64,000 bases of DNA from NCBI RefSeq assembly GCF_020150815.1, contig NZ_CP083723.1, forward strand, positions 2,480,001 through 2,544,000, written 5' to 3'. A model generated the notes under the pieces. It did not search any database, was not told the DNA's origin, and saw only the letters and a program-made list of their open reading frames with translations. The position numbers and the translations under genes were made by a program. Origin of the DNA: Haloprofundus salilacus (GTDB taxonomy: Archaea; Halobacteriota; Halobacteria; Halobacteriales; Haloferacaceae). Shown here piece after piece: positions 36,394 through 45,229 of the stretch. How positions within the stretch are numbered: position 1 is the stretch's first letter; each line of letters starts with the position of its first letter.

Positions 36394-38127
36394 TCAGATA
36401 CCGTCACCGGACGCCGGGTCGGCGCGGATGCTCTCGGCAACGTTCTCCGACGAGAAGGACACATCGGCGTCGGCTTCGGAGGCGGGCACGTCTTCGGAAC
36501 TCGACGGCGCGGACGGGAAGGAGAGTCGCCGCTCCTCGTCGTCGGGGAAGACGATTTCGAGTCGTTGAGTCGCCCCGAGGAGGCGCGTGTTCGGCACGTC
36601 GTCACTCTCGTCGTCGAGCGTCCCGCAGGAGTACGTCCCGGGTTTATCGACGCCCGGGTAGTCGTCGCGCGTCTCGACGAGCAGCTTACCGAACACCCGG
36701 TCGAGATTCTCCTCGGCCAGAATCGATTCGAGGTCCGAGTAGCGGTCACCCATGAACGACTCCCGCATGTCGAAGAAGAGGACCAGGTCGTCGTGGCCGT
36801 CGCCGTTGGGGTCGTTTGGGTCGCAGGCCTCGTCGACGTTTCGGTAACGCGTTTCGACCGTCCCGACGTTCTCGCCGTTGGACGGGACGCCGACGTTCGG
36901 GATGCGATCGGTTCGAACTCCGACGAGCGCGTTCGCGGCGAAATCGACGCTCTCGACGCCGACGTTCGCGATGTATCGCGTCTCACCGGCGTCGAGGCGG
37001 AACTGCTCGGAGTCGGCGGCCCCGCTCTCAACGATGTAGGCGTTGACGAGCACGGAAAACGAGTTCGGGTTGTGGAGGACGAAGCCGCCGCACGTCCCGA
37101 CCCCCCGGACCGATTTTAGGTCGGAGCAGGCGGGAACGTCGATTTCGACCGTCTCGTCGAGGGTAAACGGGTCGAAGGAGTCGTCGACGACGTGGACCGA
37201 CTGGGAGTTGTCCGCGCGCTCCGCGCGGATACGGAGCGTCTGCCCGGAGAACGCCTCGTTCACCTCATCGACGCTTCCGCCGGAGATCTCGGTGATGCGG
37301 AACTCCTCACCCGTCTCCTCGACTGTCACCGTCGCGTCGACTGCGGGGTCGACACCGACGTTCGTGAAGACGAGGGTGTCGCACCCGTACGTCGAGACGG
37401 CGAGTCGCGGGTCGTCCCGTTCGTAGTTACAGTCGCCGACGACCAGCTCATCCGTCGGTCGGCCGTTCACCGGCACTTGCCCGAACGAGGCTTCGGCAGA
37501 GAGGCGGAGCGTCCGCGTCTCGTCCTCGGGAACGTCGAACTCGACTTCGAGAACCCCGTCGTCGAACTCGTTCATCGTTCCGAAATCTGGGAGCTCGTAC
37601 GTTTCGGTCTCGCCGGTTTCGACGACTTCGACGGTGACGTCGACTTCGGTCTCGAGAAACGCGTTCGCGAGTAACAGCCGCTCACAGCGCGTCGACGCGT
37701 ACACCGGTTCTGCGAAGATGAACTCCGAGGTCGGCAGTTCGTCGAGTCGGCCGACGGGTTGGGCGCCCTCCAGTCGAACCGAGTAGTCGCTCAGCGGATT
37801 TCCCTCGACGTCGTAACCGACGCCGAAGCGCGGCGTTCCCGAACACGTCTCGGAAATGTCGGTTATCACCTGCTCCGTTGGGTCGAACTCCTCGGTCCCG
37901 AACAACTGGACCTCGAGTAGTCCCGTTGCAGCGGGGTCGACGGTGTTCGCTTCGGCGCCGTCCGGTGGGGAACCGCCGGCGATGCCCGCGTTCGAGTAGA
38001 CGTCGATTTCGGGACCCGTCTCCCAGGCGGTGGCGGTTCCGGAGTAGGCGGCGGTACCGACGAGCGCAGCGCCCGTCGCACGAAGGTAGGACCTGCGCGA
38101 GAGGCCGTCCGAGAGTGGTGGAGCCAT
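36394..38127 (-). CDS. Tat-exported protein of unknown function
   Basis: 577 residues. The N-terminus has a twin-arginine signal (S-R-R-S-Y-L-R-A-T-G near residue 10) followed by an Ala/Gly hydrophobic run, so export is expected. The mature part is acidic, beta-rich, and contains several Cys and a repeated pattern of about 110 residues: (C-x-x-L-x-x-x-N-x-x-x-x-V-x-V-x-V near 195, 270 and 355), then E-T-G-E-T or similar. A Ca-binding-like D-P-N-D-P-N-G-D-G-H-D-D lies near 445. No C-terminal anchor is visible. I recognise no family. Confidence 0.7.
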   Translation of the reverse strand: MAPPLSDGLSRRSYLRATGAALVGTAAYSGTATAWETGPEIDVYSNAGIAGGSPPDGAEANTVDPAATGLLEVQLFGTEEFDPTEQVITDISETCSGTPRFGVGYDVEGNPLSDYSVRLEGAQPVGRLDELPTSEFIFAEPVYASTRCERLLLANAFLETEVDVTVEVVETGETETYELPDFGTMNEFDDGVLEVEFDVPEDETRTLRLSAEASFGQVPVNGRPTDELVVGDCNYERDDPRLAVSTYGCDTLVFTNVGVDPAVDATVTVEETGEEFRITEISGGSVDEVNEAFSGQTLRIRAERADNSQSVHVVDDSFDPFTLDETVEIDVPACSDLKSVRGVGTCGGFVLHNPNSFSVLVNAYIVESGAADSEQFRLDAGETRYIANVGVESVDFAANALVGVRTDRIPNVGVPSNGENVGTVETRYRNVDEACDPNDPNGDGHDDLVLFFDMRESFMGDRYSDLESILAEENLDRVFGKLLVETRDDYPGVDKPGTYSCGTLDDESDDVPNTRLLGATQRLEIVFPDDEERRLSFPSAPSSSEDVPASEADADVSFSSENVAESIRADPASGDGI

Positions 38128-38308
38128 AGACCGTACGTTTCAGTACGTCTGTATTGTAATGACCGTGATAAAAGTCGTAATGCGCCACTACCGCTTGCGG
38201 TGGGGAGAACGCGCTCTTCGACGGGATCGCTTCGGCCGCCTCCCGCGCGGCCGCTCCGAATCCGATCGATCTCTTCGAGAGTCGGCCGAACGTCGGCGGA
38301 ACCGAGAA

Positions 38309-38317
38309 GGTATATAC
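38309..38317 (+). promoter_or_regulatory. TATA-like box before the geranylgeranyl reductase gene
   Basis: GGTATATAC lies 26-34 bases before the ATG at 38343, an almost ideal haloarchaeal leaderless-promoter distance. Confidence 0.65.
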
Positions 38318-38342
38318 GCGTTCGACCGGTCACTCACGACCG

Positions 38343-39425
38343 ATGTACGATTTCGTCGTGGTCGGCGTCGGTCCCGCCGGCGCGCGCTTCTCCCGACGCG
38401 CCACCGAGGCGGGGTACGACGTGCTCGCACTCGAAAAAGGGGAGGTCGGAACCCCGCTCGCGTGTTCGGGACACGTCAGCACCGACATCTGGGCGTACGT
38501 CCCCGACGCGGCGAAGGAGAAACTGTTCCAGAACCGCATCTACGGCGCGAACTTCCGCGTCGGCGGTCCAGACAGCGACGCGAACCCCTTCTACAAGGAC
38601 GAGGAGATATCGAACGTCATCGACCGCGTGGAACTCGACCGGACGCTCGCCGAGGCCGCCCGCGACGCCGGGGCCGACGTGCGCGAGGGCCACACCGTCA
38701 CCGACGTGAAAGAGCACGCCAACGGCGTCACCGTCACGGCCAGCGTCGGCGGCGAGCAGAAGGAGTTCGAGGCGAAGATGGTCGCCGGATGCGACGGTCC
38801 CGTCTCGAAGGTCCGGCGCGACGTCGGCCTGCCGGAACCGGGCGAGTTGCTTCACGGCGTGCTCGCGTTCGACGACGAACCGGACCACGGTGACTTCGTC
38901 GATGTCCACCTCACCGTCCCGCGCTTCTTCGCGTGGCGCATCCCCCGCGGCGAGGCGGGCGTCGAGTACGGACTCGCCGCGCCGCCAGGCAAAGAAGTCA
39001 GGGAGATGTTCGACGCGCTGACCGACACGTACGACGTGGAGACGGACCACTTCTGCTCGGGCGCAATACCCATCGGCCCGCCCGAGTCGGTCACCTCGCG
39101 GCGGGTGTTCCTCGTCGGCGACGCCGCCGCGCAGACGAAACCGTTCACCGGCGGCGGTATCCTCTACGGCATGACCGCCGCAGACCACGCGGCCCGCGAA
39201 ATCGATCCCGACCGACCGCGGACGCTCGGCGTGTACGAGAACGCGTGGCGGGCGGACCTCTCGACGGAGATTCGACTCGGCCACTGGGTTCGGCGGGCGT
39301 ACTCGCTGCCGGAACCCGTCCAGCGCGCGGGGTTACGGGCGCTCTCGGGGAAAATCGGCGTCCACATGGACCGGCCGTCGTCGCTGTTCTCGGCCGAGCA
39401 GTTGCGGGCGTTCTTCTCGTCGTAG
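38343..39425 (+). CDS. Geranylgeranyl reductase-family flavoprotein
   Basis: 360 residues. FAD-binding G-V-G-P-A-G near residue 8 and A-L-E-K at ~29-32, then C-S-G-H-V-S near 41, a family-typical motif near the substrate, and G-D-A-A-A-Q-T-K-P-F-T-G-G-G-I near 260, where the isoalloxazine is held. Such enzymes saturate isoprenoid double bonds, in archaea chiefly those of digeranylgeranyl phospholipids or menaquinone side chains; which one cannot be told here. No partner gene is adjacent. Monocistronic with its own TATA box. Confidence 0.9.
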   Translation: MYDFVVVGVGPAGARFSRRATEAGYDVLALEKGEVGTPLACSGHVSTDIWAYVPDAAKEKLFQNRIYGANFRVGGPDSDANPFYKDEEISNVIDRVELDRTLAEAARDAGADVREGHTVTDVKEHANGVTVTASVGGEQKEFEAKMVAGCDGPVSKVRRDVGLPEPGELLHGVLAFDDEPDHGDFVDVHLTVPRFFAWRIPRGEAGVEYGLAAPPGKEVREMFDALTDTYDVETDHFCSGAIPIGPPESVTSRRVFLVGDAAAQTKPFTGGGILYGMTAADHAAREIDPDRPRTLGVYENAWRADLSTEIRLGHWVRRAYSLPEPVQRAGLRALSGKIGVHMDRPSSLFSAEQLRAFFSS

Positions 39426-39502
39426 TCAGGTGCGCTGCGTGGCTATCGCGCGTCGCCGCGCGGCGACGTGCGGCGGCACACGGTCGTCTCGGGCCGCCTC
39501 GG

Positions 39503-40603
39503 TTACTGCGTCAGCGCCTCGTACGTCGGTAACCGCCCCGAGCGGTCGCTCCCGTCGACGAACGGCAGGTCCGCGCGCGTCGCCGGGGTCGACTCGCCGT
39601 CGACGCGAACCGTGAGATCGGCGTTCTCGTCGAGGTCGAAATCCACGAGCGCCAGCGCGACAGGACGGTCGAGCGTTGGACTATCGACGGCGCGGGTCAC
39701 TTCGCCGACCGAAGCGTCGCCGTCGAACACCGCTGCCCCGGAGTCGGGCAGTGCGTCCGGGAAGAGGCCGACGAGTCGCTGGCTCGGCCGGCCGCGGTTC
39801 TCGACCTTCGAGACGACCTCCTGTCCCACGAAGCAGCCCTTCGAGAAGTCCAGCGCGTTGCGGACGCCGAGAACGTTCGGCAGGCGGCCGTCGAGTTCGG
39901 TGTCGAACAGCGGCGTTCCGGCCTCCGCAGTCAGCGTCTCCCACGTTCGGTAGCCGAACGGGACGGCGTTCAGTCCGTGGACGAGCAGCGTCGCGAACAC
40001 GTCCGGGGCGTCGGCAGCGGCGCAGACGACCTCGTACCCCTCCTCGCCGGTCGGCGCGTCGGCGGCGACGACGGTCACTCCGGCGTCGCCCATCGATCCC
40101 CGGACGAACGAGAGATGCGGTTCCGGCGCGCCCGCGCCGTTGAGCACGGAGGCAACTTTCTCGGTGGACTGCGCGCCGTGGACGCCGAAGACGCCGAAGT
40201 CGGCCGAGGCGTCTCGAATCTCGACGTCCTGGATGAACACTTTCTCCCGCCAGTCGGCGACGAGCGACTCCGTAACCTGCGGCGGGACGAAGAGTAGCAG
40301 TCGTTCGCCGGCGTTGTAAACGTACATATCGGCCTCGATTCGGCCCTGCGGGTCCAACAGGAGCGCGTAGGTCCCCTCGCCGTCCTCGCGGGGGACGCGG
40401 TTCGAGACGACGTTGTCGACGTAGTCGATTCGGTCGTCGCCCTCGACGACGACGACGCCGTAGCCCATCTCGACGACGCCGACGCCGTTTCTCACCGCTT
40501 TGTGCGTGCGCTCGGGGCGACCGTAGTGGGCGACGACCCGGCGGTCGTCGCGCGCCTCGTAGGTCGCGCCGTGGTCGTCGTGGAGGTCTCCGACGAGAGT
40601 CAT
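39503..40603 (-). CDS. YgfZ/GcvT-family folate-binding protein
   Basis: 366 residues from ATG 40603 (MTLVGDLHDDHG); the earlier frame start covers a repeat region and is not used. Resembles aminomethyltransferase GcvT throughout, with the YgfZ fingerprint K-G-C-F-V-G-Q-E-V near residue 267. Proteins with this Cys signature help Fe-S cluster enzymes through folate binding, unlike true glycine-cleavage T-protein. No gcvH or gcvP gene is adjacent, which favours the YgfZ role. Confidence 0.87.
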   Translation of the reverse strand: MTLVGDLHDDHGATYEARDDRRVVAHYGRPERTHKAVRNGVGVVEMGYGVVVVEGDDRIDYVDNVVSNRVPREDGEGTYALLLDPQGRIEADMYVYNAGERLLLFVPPQVTESLVADWREKVFIQDVEIRDASADFGVFGVHGAQSTEKVASVLNGAGAPEPHLSFVRGSMGDAGVTVVAADAPTGEEGYEVVCAAADAPDVFATLLVHGLNAVPFGYRTWETLTAEAGTPLFDTELDGRLPNVLGVRNALDFSKGCFVGQEVVSKVENRGRPSQRLVGLFPDALPDSGAAVFDGDASVGEVTRAVDSPTLDRPVALALVDFDLDENADLTVRVDGESTPATRADLPFVDGSDRSGRLPTYEALTQ

Positions 40604-40682
40604 CGCCAAGAGGTAGGTCGGCGGGCCGTAAAAACGGTGTCCACCCGACCGCAGCATCCGGGTGGTTTTAGCGTTCAAGTCG

Positions 40683-40727
40683 GTTCTGCGTCCGATCGTT
40701 CTGTATCCAATCGTTCTGCGTCCGGTC
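40683..40727. repeat. Three 15-bp tandem repeats
   Basis: GTTCTGCGTCCGATC, GTTCTGTATCCAATC and GTTCTGCGTCCGGTC lie end to end at 40683, 40698 and 40713, upstream of the YgfZ gene and after the stop of the winged-helix gene (both on the minus strand). Less regular GATTC/GTTC units continue to about 40765. No coding role. Confidence 0.75.
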
Positions 40728-40767
40728 GATTCACGGTCTGATCAGTTCACTCTCCGGTTCAGCCGAT

Positions 40768-41067
40768 TCAGAGTCCGAGTCGGTCCCGAACCGCATCGAG
40801 GAGGCTTCGGTCGTTTTCGACGGCTTCCTCCGGGTCCGGAATGACACGGTCGGCGGGCATGATGAGAACACGCTCTTCCTGTCGGTCGACCGTGATGAGG
40901 CTGTCCTCCTTCAGGTCCGCGAGCGCGCTCTCCAGCGTGTCGATATCCGCGTCGACAGCCGCTCGCAGTTCCAGAACCGTCATCCCCTCGTCGGCCCGGT
41001 CGACGAGCGCGTCGAGTATCGCGACGTCCACGTCGCCTCTGTTGCGATACTCCCGCTTGGCTCTCAT
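40768..41067 (-). CDS. Small winged-helix protein (DUF6432-like)
   Basis: 99 residues. A winged helix-turn-helix is suggested by D-V-A-I-L-D-A-L-V-D-R-A-D-E-G-M-T-V, L-E-L-R-A-A-V-D-A-D-I and L-E-S-A-L-A-D-L-K-E-D-S-L-I-T-V, ending with a beta wing R-V-L-I-M-P. I associate it with haloarchaeal DUF6432, from memory. Probably a DNA-binding regulator; its target is unknown. It is monocistronic, with the minisatellite at 40683 just beyond its end. Confidence 0.75.
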   Translation of the reverse strand: MRAKREYRNRGDVDVAILDALVDRADEGMTVLELRAAVDADIDTLESALADLKEDSLITVDRQEERVLIMPADRVIPDPEEAVENDRSLLDAVRDRLGL

Positions 41068-41241
41068 ACCCTATGCATTCACCCCAACGGGTTTACTCTT
41101 ACCGGCGAATCGTCGTGACTGTCATCACGGGTTCGTGATCGGTCGACCTTCTCCGGGCGCCGAGAGCACGCGCCGCAACGTCGGCCGCGCGTCAGACGCC
41201 GAGGGGGTAGTTTTTAGTTATGGAGGTCGGAACTCCCGCCA

Positions 41242-42111
41242 ATGGGACTCAGGTGTCTGCTCGGGCACGACTTCGGGGAGCCGGAACTGGAGCGCGAGCG
41301 GGAGGAGAACGGCGAAGAGAGGGTCGTCACCGTCCGCGAGGTGAAGACTTGCGAGCGCTGCGGCGAGACGCGAGTCGTCAGCGAGAACAAGGAAGTCACG
41401 GCCGTACCGGAAACCAACGCCGACGAGGTCGACGCCGCGTCGTCGGAATTCGCTTCCGAAGCGGAGATACGCGGCGACACCATCGAAGAGCAGTTCGACG
41501 AGGACGACGACTTCGAACCGCCGCAGAACGCCGAGGAGGACGACGGCATCATCCTCGACGACGAAAGCGGCGACTCCGAACCGGAGGCCGAACGTCAACC
41601 GGGTGAGTGGCCCGAGGCGAACGTCGGCGACGGCAGAGACGACCTGATGCCGACCGTCGAAGAAGTCGAAGGCGTCGACTCGGATGCCGACGCCGACGGC
41701 GTCGACACCGACGAGACGGAGTCGGTCGACGCCGAACCGACGCCGTGGCCGGAGGTCGACGGCGACGACGAGGGGTTCGACGCCGAACCGTCCGACGGGT
41801 CGCCGTCGGACGTGACGTTCGGCGGTCTCGCGCCGGAACGAAACGACAACGACTACCAGAGCCACGAGGGGTACGACGCCGAGTTCATCGCAAACGGCGA
41901 CGAGCAACTCAACGGCGCGAGCGACACCGCCGACGGGTTCACGCGCGCCGAGACCGCCTCGGTCGAACTGGAGACCGAGAGCCAGGGCGTCCCGACGGAG
42001 TACGTCTGTCCCGAGTGTGGCCTCGCCAGACCGTCGGACGGCAGTTCGCTCCGCGCGGGCGACATCTGTCCGGACTGTCGTCGCGGCTACATCGCCGAAC
42101 GCGAGCGGTAG
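41242..42111 (+). CDS. Acidic protein with N- and C-terminal zinc modules (DUF7093-like)
   Basis: 289 residues. The start MGLRCLLGHDFG and C-E-R-C at ~37-40 look like a small zinc-binding module; then ~200 very acidic, low-complexity residues rich in Asp, Glu and Val; then a C-terminal zinc ribbon C-P-E-C...C-P-D-C (~256-277). The pattern matches haloarchaeal DUF7093 proteins as I recall them. Two metal modules joined by a flexible acidic linker would suit bridging two partners. Function unknown. Confidence 0.75.
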   Translation: MGLRCLLGHDFGEPELEREREENGEERVVTVREVKTCERCGETRVVSENKEVTAVPETNADEVDAASSEFASEAEIRGDTIEEQFDEDDDFEPPQNAEEDDGIILDDESGDSEPEAERQPGEWPEANVGDGRDDLMPTVEEVEGVDSDADADGVDTDETESVDAEPTPWPEVDGDDEGFDAEPSDGSPSDVTFGGLAPERNDNDYQSHEGYDAEFIANGDEQLNGASDTADGFTRAETASVELETESQGVPTEYVCPECGLARPSDGSSLRAGDICPDCRRGYIAERER

Positions 42112-42238
42112 TCGGAGCTTGTTTTCCAGCGGGTGGAGGGAGCGAGGAGCGCAACAACCCACCCATCAGCGTCTGACACGGGTATATAGGGCAGGCGCGG
42201 ACGAAACAAGTAAACCATACCCTCGCAAACGGTGGCGC

Positions 42239-42622
42239 ATGAAGCAGTACAAGATGCGACGCGGCGAGACGCTCGAGGAGAACGCGCCGGACCTCAAAGC
42301 GACCATCGAACGCTACTTCGGTCCAGTCACCGGGACGGAAGAACACGACGGTCACGAACTGTACGTCGTCGAGGAACCGGACAACCCCGTCTTCGAGCGC
42401 ATCGTCGCGGGTGCGGCGACGTTCAGCGGCAAGAAGGACCAGCTCGCCGTCCACTTCGAAGAACGCGATGCCGCCGAAGTCATCGCCGAGGGCAACGCCG
42501 ACGCCGCACAGGACGCCGTCAGCGCCAAGAACGACTTCCTCCAGGAAGTGACGGGTCGGGACGCAAAGTCGCGCCGCGAGTCGATGAAGCGCGCCGTCGA
42601 GGACGACACACCTGACGTATAA
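42239..42622 (+). CDS. Conserved haloarchaeal protein (DUF5611-like)
   Basis: 127 residues from the ATG giving MKQYKMRRGETLEE. Features: Y-F-G-P-V-T-G near 30, L-Y-V-V-E-E-P-D-N-P-V-F-E-R-I near 45, then a long charged C-terminal helix. Matches DUF5611 from memory. No zinc site, signal or membrane segment. It lies about 125 bases after the zinc-module gene on the same strand; a TATA-like GGTATATAG at ~42181 lies well upstream. Function unknown. Confidence 0.72.
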   Translation: MKQYKMRRGETLEENAPDLKATIERYFGPVTGTEEHDGHELYVVEEPDNPVFERIVAGAATFSGKKDQLAVHFEERDAAEVIAEGNADAAQDAVSAKNDFLQEVTGRDAKSRRESMKRAVEDDTPDV

Positions 42623-42953
42623 CGGCCTTATACTCTGCGCTCGGCCGCTTCGCGGCTTCGCTCGGTAAAAGCTCGGCCAAAAGCACAGCGTCACCCCCTC
42701 AGGCGCTAACGCGCCTTCGAGGGTTCCTCGGCCCACTCGCTCGGGCTATCGCCCTCGGTCGTGGTGAAATCTGCTGGCGGCGACCCTCTACAACCGGTCG
42801 TCGCTATCTGTTGCGCCGCGAGCGAGCGAAGCGGACGAGCGGGCTGAGGAGCGAACGGAAGCCGCGAAGCGGCTAAAGTGAGCGACGAATGCTTTTGGTC
42901 CAGCTTTTGCCGAGGGCTGCCGAAGGCAGCCCGCAGCGCAACAGGTGGGGGTT
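42623..42953. repeat. Gene-free region with 25-bp inverted repeats
   Basis: About 330 bases between two convergent genes. CTCGGTAAAAGCTCGGCCAAAAGCA at 42661-42685 reappears inverted at 42890-42914 with 22 of 25 matches. Outside and between are further GC-rich short hairpins (AGGCGC-TAA-type at ~42702). The overall 250-290 base size, inverted ends and lack of ORF resemble a small non-autonomous element (MITE-like). No transposase gene is nearby. No coding sequence is supported here. Confidence 0.55.
42914..42932 (-). terminator. Hairpin just after the SDR gene
   Basis: GGGCTGCC-GAA-GGCAGCCC is a perfect eight-pair stem with a three-base loop, 22 bases beyond the stop of the SDR gene on the minus strand. 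It may terminate that transcript, though it is followed by only short T runs. Confidence 0.5.
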
Positions 42954-43691
42954 CTAGAGCTTCTCGGGCAACCACCCGCCGTCGACTTCGACGTTCTCGC
43001 CGCTGATGTAGCCGCTGTCCTCGTCGAGGAAGAACAGCATCGCCTGCCGCATATCGTCGAAGGAGGCCGGGCGGCCGCGCGGCAACTCGTCGGGGAACTC
43101 GTCGGAGTTCTCGACGACGTACGGCGAGATGGCGTTGACGGTGACCCCGTCGTCCTGCGTGTCGGCGGCGAGCATCCGCGTGAACATCAGCACCCCAGTT
43201 TTGGCGACGAAGTACGGGAAGTTCTTCGGATAGACGAGCGCCTTCTCGCTGCCCGCGTAGCCGACGTTGACGATTCGACCCCATCCCTCGTGGCGCATCG
43301 CCGGAAGCGCGCGCTTCGAGCAGAGATACGTTCCGTAGAAGTTCGTCTCGACGACGCGCTGCCAGGTATCGAACTCGATCTCCTCCCAGTGGCTCGGCGC
43401 GAAGTCGCCGACGTTGTTGACGAGCACGTCGACCCGTCCGAGCGCCGATTCGACGCCGGCGAACAAGTCGTCGACGGCGCTGGGGTCGGTCACGTCGCCC
43501 TGCACCGTCGTCGCTGACGCGCCGCGGTTCTCGGCCGCTGCAGACACGTCCTCGGCTTCCTCGACGCTCGAGTGGTAGTGGACCGCGACGTCCGCGCCGC
43601 AGTCGGCCGCCGACAGCAGCAGTTCGCGGCCGATTCCTTTCGCGCTACCGGTGATGAGGACGGTGCGACCCGAGAGATCCGGAGAGAGCAT
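42954..43691 (-). CDS. Short-chain dehydrogenase/reductase
   Basis: 245 residues from ATG 43691. The NAD(P)-binding motif T-G-S-A-K-G-I-G is at ~14-21, N-N-V-G near 89, and the catalytic pair Y-F-V-A-K near 158, with the Ser expected in G-Y-A-G-S. The end I-S-G-E-N-V-E-V-D-G-G-W-L is standard for FabG-like members. The reduced substrate cannot be told. It is convergent with the DUF5611-like gene and followed by a hairpin terminator. Confidence 0.9.
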   Translation of the reverse strand: MLSPDLSGRTVLITGSAKGIGRELLLSAADCGADVAVHYHSSVEEAEDVSAAAENRGASATTVQGDVTDPSAVDDLFAGVESALGRVDVLVNNVGDFAPSHWEEIEFDTWQRVVETNFYGTYLCSKRALPAMRHEGWGRIVNVGYAGSEKALVYPKNFPYFVAKTGVLMFTRMLAADTQDDGVTVNAISPYVVENSDEFPDELPRGRPASFDDMRQAMLFFLDEDSGYISGENVEVDGGWLPEKL

Positions 43692-43826
43692 GTGCGAACG
43701 TCGACTGCCGCGAGGAAAAATGTACACGGCGGGGAAACCTACATGTCCCACGAGAACGATTGCCATCGCGGAGCCACAGCAGGGCTGACCAAATGTTAAT
43801 TCGTTATTGAGTAAATTCTTCGCCAC

Positions 43827-43835
43827 GTTTAAGTG
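43827..43835 (+). promoter_or_regulatory. TATA-like box before the UspA gene
   Basis: GTTTAAGTG lies 23-31 bases before the UspA ATG, matching the TTTAA-type haloarchaeal box and a leaderless message. Confidence 0.6.
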
Positions 43836-43857
43836 CCGAACGCGATTACGGGTAGCT

Positions 43858-44313
43858 ATGGCAGTAGACACGATTCTGTTGGCAGTCGGTGCTGGAGACG
43901 CCGAACGCATCGACCGACTTGGAGAGGTCGCCGTCGACATCGCCGGGCCCGCGGGTGCTACGGTCGTCCTCGGGCACGTGTTCACGCGCGACGAGTACGA
44001 CGACACGCTCGACAAACTCGAGTTCGACCGGACCGCCGAAGAAGTCTCGCCCGACGACGTGGCAGGGCGGCACGCGACGATACGCGACCTCACGAAGATG
44101 CTCGACGAGGCCGGCGTCGACTACAAGATTCGCGGCGCGGTGGGAAAACACGGGACGAGTATCGTCGACCTGGCGACGGGCGTCGGCGCCGACCAGATAA
44201 TCGTCGGCGGTCGCCAGCGCTCGCCGACGGGGAAAGCCGTCTTCGGCAGTACGGCACAGGAGGTCATGCTGTCGGCGCCGTGTCCGGTAACGTTCGTCCG
44301 GTCGGACGACTGA
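43858..44313 (+). CDS. Universal stress protein (UspA family)
   Basis: 151 residues. Starts with the Usp strand D-T-I-L-L-A-V-G. The C-terminal nucleotide motif G-G-R-Q-R-S-P-T-G-K-A-V-F-G-S-T-A (~116-132) fits the ATP-binding G-2x-G-9x-G-(S/T) pattern, so it is likely an ATP-binding member. Usp proteins respond to stress and bind nucleotides. Monocistronic. Confidence 0.92.
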   Translation: MAVDTILLAVGAGDAERIDRLGEVAVDIAGPAGATVVLGHVFTRDEYDDTLDKLEFDRTAEEVSPDDVAGRHATIRDLTKMLDEAGVDYKIRGAVGKHGTSIVDLATGVGADQIIVGGRQRSPTGKAVFGSTAQEVMLSAPCPVTFVRSDD

Positions 44314-44400
44314 CCGCCTGAGGACGCTCAGACGTCGACGAACCGAGTGGAGCGAGAGACGGGGCGAACAGTCATTTCACTTCGTGTGGCTCTCACCCAC

Positions 44401-45093
44401 ATGGAACACGAAATCGAGTTCGGACCGTCCTTTTCGTTGCTGACGCTCTCGCTGGAGAGCGGCGAAACGATTCGAACCGAGGCGGGGTCGATGGTCAGCT
44501 ACGACGACGGAATCGACGTCGAGACGGGCGCGGACGGCGGTCTCTTCGGGTCGCTCAAGCGGAGTCTGCTCGGCGGGGAGAGCTTCTTTCAGAACACGTT
44601 CACCGCCCGCGAGGCCGGAGAGCTGACGCTCGCGCCGCCGCTTCCGGGCGACATCGTCGACTACCGTCTGGAGGGCGAGACGCTGTTCGTGCAGTCGGGA
44701 TCGTATCTCGCCTCGGGGAGGGACGTCGAACTCGACACGCAGTTCGGCGGCGGGCGGTCGTTCTTCGGCGGTGAGGGACTGTTCCTGCTCCGCCTCGACG
44801 GCACCGGACCGGCGTTTCTCTCCAGTTACGGCGCGATTCGGGAGACGGAACTGGCGGACGGAGAGACGTACACAGTCGACACGGGCCACGTGGTCGCGTT
44901 CGAGTCGTCGGCGACGTTCGACGTGCGCGCAATCGGCGGCCTCCGCTCCACGCTGTTCAGCGGCGAGGGGCTGGTCTGCGAGTTCGAAGGACCCGGTCGG
45001 GTGTGGACGCAGACACGCAGTCCGGACGCGCTGCTCACGTGGCTAATTCCGAAACTGCCGACGAACAACACGAACACAGGAAGTAGTAACTAA
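44401..45093 (+). CDS. TIGR00266/AIM24-like beta-barrel protein
   Basis: 230 residues from the ATG giving MEHEIEFGPSFS; the upstream frame is not used. The family pattern is plain: G-E-T-I-R-T-E-A-G-S-M-V-S-Y near 22, S-L-L-G-G-E-S-F-F-Q-N-T-F near 57, G-D-I-V-D-Y near 82, and G-E-G-L-V-C-E-F-E-G-P-G-R-V-W-T-Q-T-R near 193. These single-domain proteins resemble mitochondrial AIM24; their function in prokaryotes is unknown. It follows uspA by 87 bases, possibly with its own promoter. Confidence 0.9.
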   Translation: MEHEIEFGPSFSLLTLSLESGETIRTEAGSMVSYDDGIDVETGADGGLFGSLKRSLLGGESFFQNTFTAREAGELTLAPPLPGDIVDYRLEGETLFVQSGSYLASGRDVELDTQFGGGRSFFGGEGLFLLRLDGTGPAFLSSYGAIRETELADGETYTVDTGHVVAFESSATFDVRAIGGLRSTLFSGEGLVCEFEGPGRVWTQTRSPDALLTWLIPKLPTNNTNTGSSN

Positions 45094-45198
45094 ACTCCGA
45101 GTACATTGTTATTCGCTAGCGCAATACGTACGGTAGGCGCCCCCTACGGACAGATTAGCCGACATGATAACCGGAATCTGACGTATCGAATCTGTGCA

Positions 45199-45206
45199 GT
45201 TAAGTG
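45199..45206 (+). promoter_or_regulatory. TATA-like box before the ROK kinase gene
   Basis: GTTAAGTG lies 24-31 bases before the ATG at 45230, giving a leaderless start. Confidence 0.6.
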
Positions 45207-45229
45207 GCGGGAAGGTGGTTGTGGATACA

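Noticed and set aside
36394-38127. Defence or toxin function for the large Tat-exported protein
   Set aside because: No nuclease, protease or toxin motif and no immunity-like neighbour are visible; left as unknown.
42706-43284. 192-codon minus-strand frame at the SDR end and MITE-like region
   Set aside because: It is out of frame with the SDR gene and has shadow composition; no start or domain support.
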